From the IMG/VR virus record IMGVR_UViG_3300037584_003071, positions 1 through 21,682 of that record: 21,682 nucleotides of DNA, one strand, 5' to 3'. Every line of letters begins with the position of its first letter. The stretch's first letter is position 1. A program made the position numbers and the translations under genes. Under the pieces are notes generated by a model, which worked only from the letters and a program-made list of their open reading frames with translations, did not search any database and was not told where the DNA came from. Shown piece by piece: positions 19,164-21,682 of the stretch. The stretch comes from a virus.

Positions 19164-21072
19164 TAGGTAAGCCCTTTTCCATTTTTCTAATCACACGTTC
19201 AATATTTTCTTTCCAAGTATTTCTGTCATCATTGAACAGCTCTCGCATATAAGGACTGCGATATATTTCTGGAATTTGGTTAAAGTCAGTAAACTCTGTC
19301 CATTGCTCAATTAAATCTTTGAAGTTCTTTACTGTGTCCTCATCGGTAGCTCCCCGGATCATGTCCTCTGTGAAAGAGGTGTCTTTCATTTTCTTAAATC
19401 CATCTATGAAACTATTGGCACTTCTTATTGCTTTTTTAAGATCGTCTTTTCTTTTATCTTCAGAAATAGAGAAGTTTGCCTCTTCTATAATATCCTCAAC
19501 AATCACTAAGGGATTGACTTCTGTTCCCTCTCGTCTTGACTTGAGGATAGCTCTTTTGAGTTTTCGTTCAGCCTCTTCAGCTTTTCTGTATTCATATTTT
19601 GCGTCATCTTTTAGATCACCATACACGATAGCTTTATAGTCCATGCCGACCGCCACCTTAATGTCATCGATAGCTTGTAGTGTTCTTTGGTCTAAGGAAG
19701 TCACTGTATCATCAAAGTATTTATTGTAATCCGCTTGCGACAAAAGCTTTCTGTACCTATTGAGATTGCCAAAGTTTATACGAGCTGTTCGTATTAATGT
19801 CTCCACTTCTAGGATAGCATTACCGTCCGACATCGGGGGAAAGCCGTTATCAACCGACAAGGGTTCTAGTGTTTCGCTATATTTATCGGCAAGATCGGAA
19901 AACCCAAACTCTTGTAACTTGGCTATAGCTATTCTAGCATCAGATATATCAGTATCATCGAGAGGGTCTGTCTTGTTAAATATATTGTCTAGGATAAGAA
20001 CTTTTTCTTTCTTTTTCTCGTCTAAGCGTTTGTTTCCAATATTTATTTCTTGGTTCTCCAAAGCTATCTTTTGCGTGTAGTTATTAGCGATTGCTTTCTG
20101 GAGGTCGTTGAGTGTGGGTACTTTTACACCACCTTTTTCTTTTAAGTTCATAAAGTCTATGATGAGTTTTGCTTGTGGGTCTTTGCCTACATATTTTCCC
20201 TTCTGTATTTGCGTAATAAGTATTTGTGGAGTGTAGGCACTTTCTTCGCTTATATCCCGATCAAAGACTTCCTGCGTAAACTGACTTAGAAACCAGTCCT
20301 CAATAATTTTATCCTGCTCGTTAATCTTTGTCTCAAGTTGTGTCTTAGCATAACCGTTTGTTGTGAACTCAATCAGACCAGTTTTAACTACATTCTCAAG
20401 TCTTGCTTTGAAAAGTTCTGGAGTAATGTTTTCAGTATTCAGTATAGCGGTCAACGTAGCCGGCAACGCATTTAGATATTCATTTACGCTGGCTCTACCG
20501 GTGGCTGAGGCTGTACCTACTGACCCTTTAGCAAATGCGGTACGGTATCGATCAAACTCTCCAATACCCTGCATCGTAAGTTTTGATTTTATGATCTCAC
20601 CAAGTTCGGGGGAACTCGCCTTAATAGCATCGGACAGTCCTAGTATAGAGGCATTGATCTGCTTTTGTAGAGTAGGTGGAGGAGTGTTGGCAGATGATGC
20701 GGTGAATACTAAATCATTGATTGTTCTCGTACCCTCTATCATCACCTCGTTTTGTAGAACGCGCAACGCACTCTCCCTAGCCGATTGACCAAATACAGTG
20801 TTGCCGAACTCTAGAAGATCTGATGTGTCTTTACCTTCTTTAAATGCGTTCTTCAGTGTGTTGACATCCGGTGCATTCTCTACCCCAAACTTTGCTCCTT
20901 CAATTCTGGCTTGCTCTTCGGCTCTCTTGAAAAAGAAGGAGGACATCTGATCCATAGACCGGGATAGCACGGTCATTGTTCTCTGCGCCTCTTGAGCCTC
21001 AGCTCCTTCCGGGAGGTTCAGTTGGTTCAGCCCTCGGCCTACTGATTGATATGGTCTAAATGTTGGTGCCAT
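19156..21072 (-). CDS. Internal virion protein (gp15-position)
   Basis: 638 aa, ATG at 21072 overlapping the stop of the upstream gene (TAATG). Begins MAPTFRPYQSVGRGLNQLNL, then QRTMTVLSRSMDQMSSFFFK and a long charged helical body without transmembrane spans or known catalytic motifs. T7 gp15 (747 aa) has the same position, helical character and size class, and forms the middle of the ejection channel. The N-terminal Pro/Gln motif followed by a helix rich in Ala, Glu and Arg is usual in these proteins. Assigned by position and composition rather than by a diagnostic motif. Confidence 0.65.
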   Translation of the reverse strand: MAPTFRPYQSVGRGLNQLNLPEGAEAQEAQRTMTVLSRSMDQMSSFFFKRAEEQARIEGAKFGVENAPDVNTLKNAFKEGKDTSDLLEFGNTVFGQSARESALRVLQNEVMIEGTRTINDLVFTASSANTPPPTLQKQINASILGLSDAIKASSPELGEIIKSKLTMQGIGEFDRYRTAFAKGSVGTASATGRASVNEYLNALPATLTAILNTENITPELFKARLENVVKTGLIEFTTNGYAKTQLETKINEQDKIIEDWFLSQFTQEVFDRDISEESAYTPQILITQIQKGKYVGKDPQAKLIIDFMNLKEKGGVKVPTLNDLQKAIANNYTQKIALENQEINIGNKRLDEKKKEKVLILDNIFNKTDPLDDTDISDARIAIAKLQEFGFSDLADKYSETLEPLSVDNGFPPMSDGNAILEVETLIRTARINFGNLNRYRKLLSQADYNKYFDDTVTSLDQRTLQAIDDIKVAVGMDYKAIVYGDLKDDAKYEYRKAEEAERKLKRAILKSRREGTEVNPLVIVEDIIEEANFSISEDKRKDDLKKAIRSANSFIDGFKKMKDTSFTEDMIRGATDEDTVKNFKDLIEQWTEFTDFNQIPEIYRSPYMRELFNDDRNTWKENIERVIRKMEKGLPSG

Positions 21073-21554
21073 TATGCTGGTAAGTTTCCGCTTTGTGATA
21101 GACCACCGCTTGAGCCTACTGTTCCATATTGTCCAAATCCTCCGGCTAGTGTGCCAATCGCTCCTATCTGACCTTGGAGTCGTGCTTGATCTCCAGCTCG
21201 TCTAAAGTCATCCGCTCTCATTTGTGAGTTCGCTATGGCCATTGAGGCATTAAACATCGTATCGCTTACATCTTCAGAGGCTGGACGGCCTACGAGAAAG
21301 ACACCCCGATCTAAGACAGTACCAGCATATCCAAGTCCTTGCTTTGGTGATCCGGCTATTATTGATGCCAAACTAGCGTTCGTGCGTTTCAAAGCCTCTA
21401 CACCTTTCTTTTTGGCATTGACGGCCTCAACTCGGCCTCGTAGCTCCTCATTTCTTGCTCGGATATCATATGCCTCTTTTGCTCGATTACCGGCCTCCAT
21501 TTGTCCTACGGCACTCACGGCAGATAAGGCTAAGGCTATTGCTTGGAAACTCAT
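21072..21554 (-). CDS. Small internal virion protein (gp14-position)
   Basis: 160 aa, ATG at 21554 with AGGAG 6 bases upstream. Seen: hydrophobic N-terminal helix MSFQAIALALSAVSAVGQME, then alanine- and arginine-rich helix (AGNRAKEAYDIRARNEELRG), a region with SIIAGSPKQGL, RADDFRRAGDQARLQGQ, and a Gly/Ser-rich end (GGFGQYGTVGSSGGLSQSGN). T7 gp14 (196 aa) occupies the same place and has the same small, Ala-rich helical design. It is ejected first, into the outer membrane. Coupled to the neighbouring core gene by TAATG. Confidence 0.7.
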   Translation of the reverse strand: MSFQAIALALSAVSAVGQMEAGNRAKEAYDIRARNEELRGRVEAVNAKKKGVEALKRTNASLASIIAGSPKQGLGYAGTVLDRGVFLVGRPASEDVSDTMFNASMAIANSQMRADDFRRAGDQARLQGQIGAIGTLAGGFGQYGTVGSSGGLSQSGNLPA

Positions 21555-21555
21555 A

Positions 21556-21682
21556 TTATGCTCCTGTCGATAGTTTGTACTCTACGGCTAACACGGTAGC
21601 GAATAGAGGTTTGGTCATTGTAAAAGTAAGCTGGGCCTCGGTAGAATATCCGAGTAGGGGAGACATACGTTTTCTCCCGGTA
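21556..21682 (-). CDS. C-terminal end of a tail-tube-type protein, 5' part beyond the right edge
   Basis: Partial. The frame open from the edge to the TAA at 21556-21558 reads RMSPLLGYSTEAQLTFTMTK then PLFATVLAVEYKLSTGA, and the next gene begins one base later after AGGAG. The alternating beta-type ending before the gp14-position gene fits a gp12-like tail tubular protein B in the T7 order. A second frame open to a TGA at 21551 exists (ending VQTIDRSII) and is less likely. Confidence 0.5.
   Translation of the reverse strand, partial: TGRKRMSPLLGYSTEAQLTFTMTKPLFATVLAVEYKLSTGA

Noticed and set aside
1-21682. tRNA genes, insertion sequences, DNA or RNA polymerase genes
   Set aside because: Looked for by eye on both strands; no tRNA-like cloverleaf, terminal inverted repeats, transposase or polymerase motifs were noticed. 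A tRNA scan would be needed to be sure.

Overview
The window is a tailed-phage genome segment, most likely from a podovirus with a T7-like virion. On the minus strand, read from the right edge, the order is a tail-tube-type C-terminus, a small inner-core protein (160 aa), two roughly 640-aa core proteins, a 1039-aa ejection-type protein, and a tail fibre with a T7 gp17-like N-terminus. This matches the T7 order gp12, gp14, gp15, gp16, gp17. Small families typical of marine phages (DUF5824-like, DUF6321-like, a GTA-type three-TM holin) and a GH108 endolysin suggest a marine Gram-negative host, perhaps an alphaproteobacterium. The host is inference. No RNA polymerase, DNA polymerase, tRNA or CRISPR array was seen.

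Layout. (1) Positions 1-2592, minus strand: a compact operon of overlapping genes running from a ribbon-helix-helix regulator through a DUF1064 nuclease-like protein, a DnaA domain IV-like mini-protein, a 66-aa unknown and a PP-loop PAPS-reductase-like enzyme to a winged-helix replication initiator that runs off the left edge. The initiator gene carries inside its coding sequence three palindromic iterons at a 33-bp period, a perfect DnaA box and an AT-rich flank, so it is a candidate origin built like lambda O/ori. (2) Positions 2593-2712: a divergent control region with a plausible extended -10 promoter to the right and two dyads. (3) Positions 2713-7129, plus strand: an early/recombination operon with two small unknowns, a serine recombinase, a winged-helix-like protein, a helical protein, a membrane protein, a YqaJ-like exonuclease, an ERF annealing protein and a stand-alone LexA-type DNA-binding domain, closed by a strong terminator at 7155-7180. 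(4) Positions 7163-10249, minus strand: a lysis and small-protein block with endolysin, two holin candidates, an XhlA-like protein, four tiny basic proteins, and a stretch around 9279-9695 where two reading frames both look coding. (5) Positions 10251-14072, minus strand: tail fibre and a duplicated set of small adhesin and chaperone genes. (6) Positions 14102-21682, minus strand: internal virion (ejection) proteins.

How the parts fit. The left operon and its embedded origin would start theta-type replication, with the DnaA-like mini-protein as a possible partner or competitor for host DnaA at the DnaA box. The right-going operon supplies exonuclease plus annealase recombination and a site-specific recombinase. 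The long leftward late operon makes the tail, the ejected core and the lysis proteins. A plasmid-style initiator with iterons, an RHH protein and a serine recombinase beside T7-like structural genes raises the possibility of a temperate or phage-plasmid life style. That is a hypothesis, not something the sequence proves.
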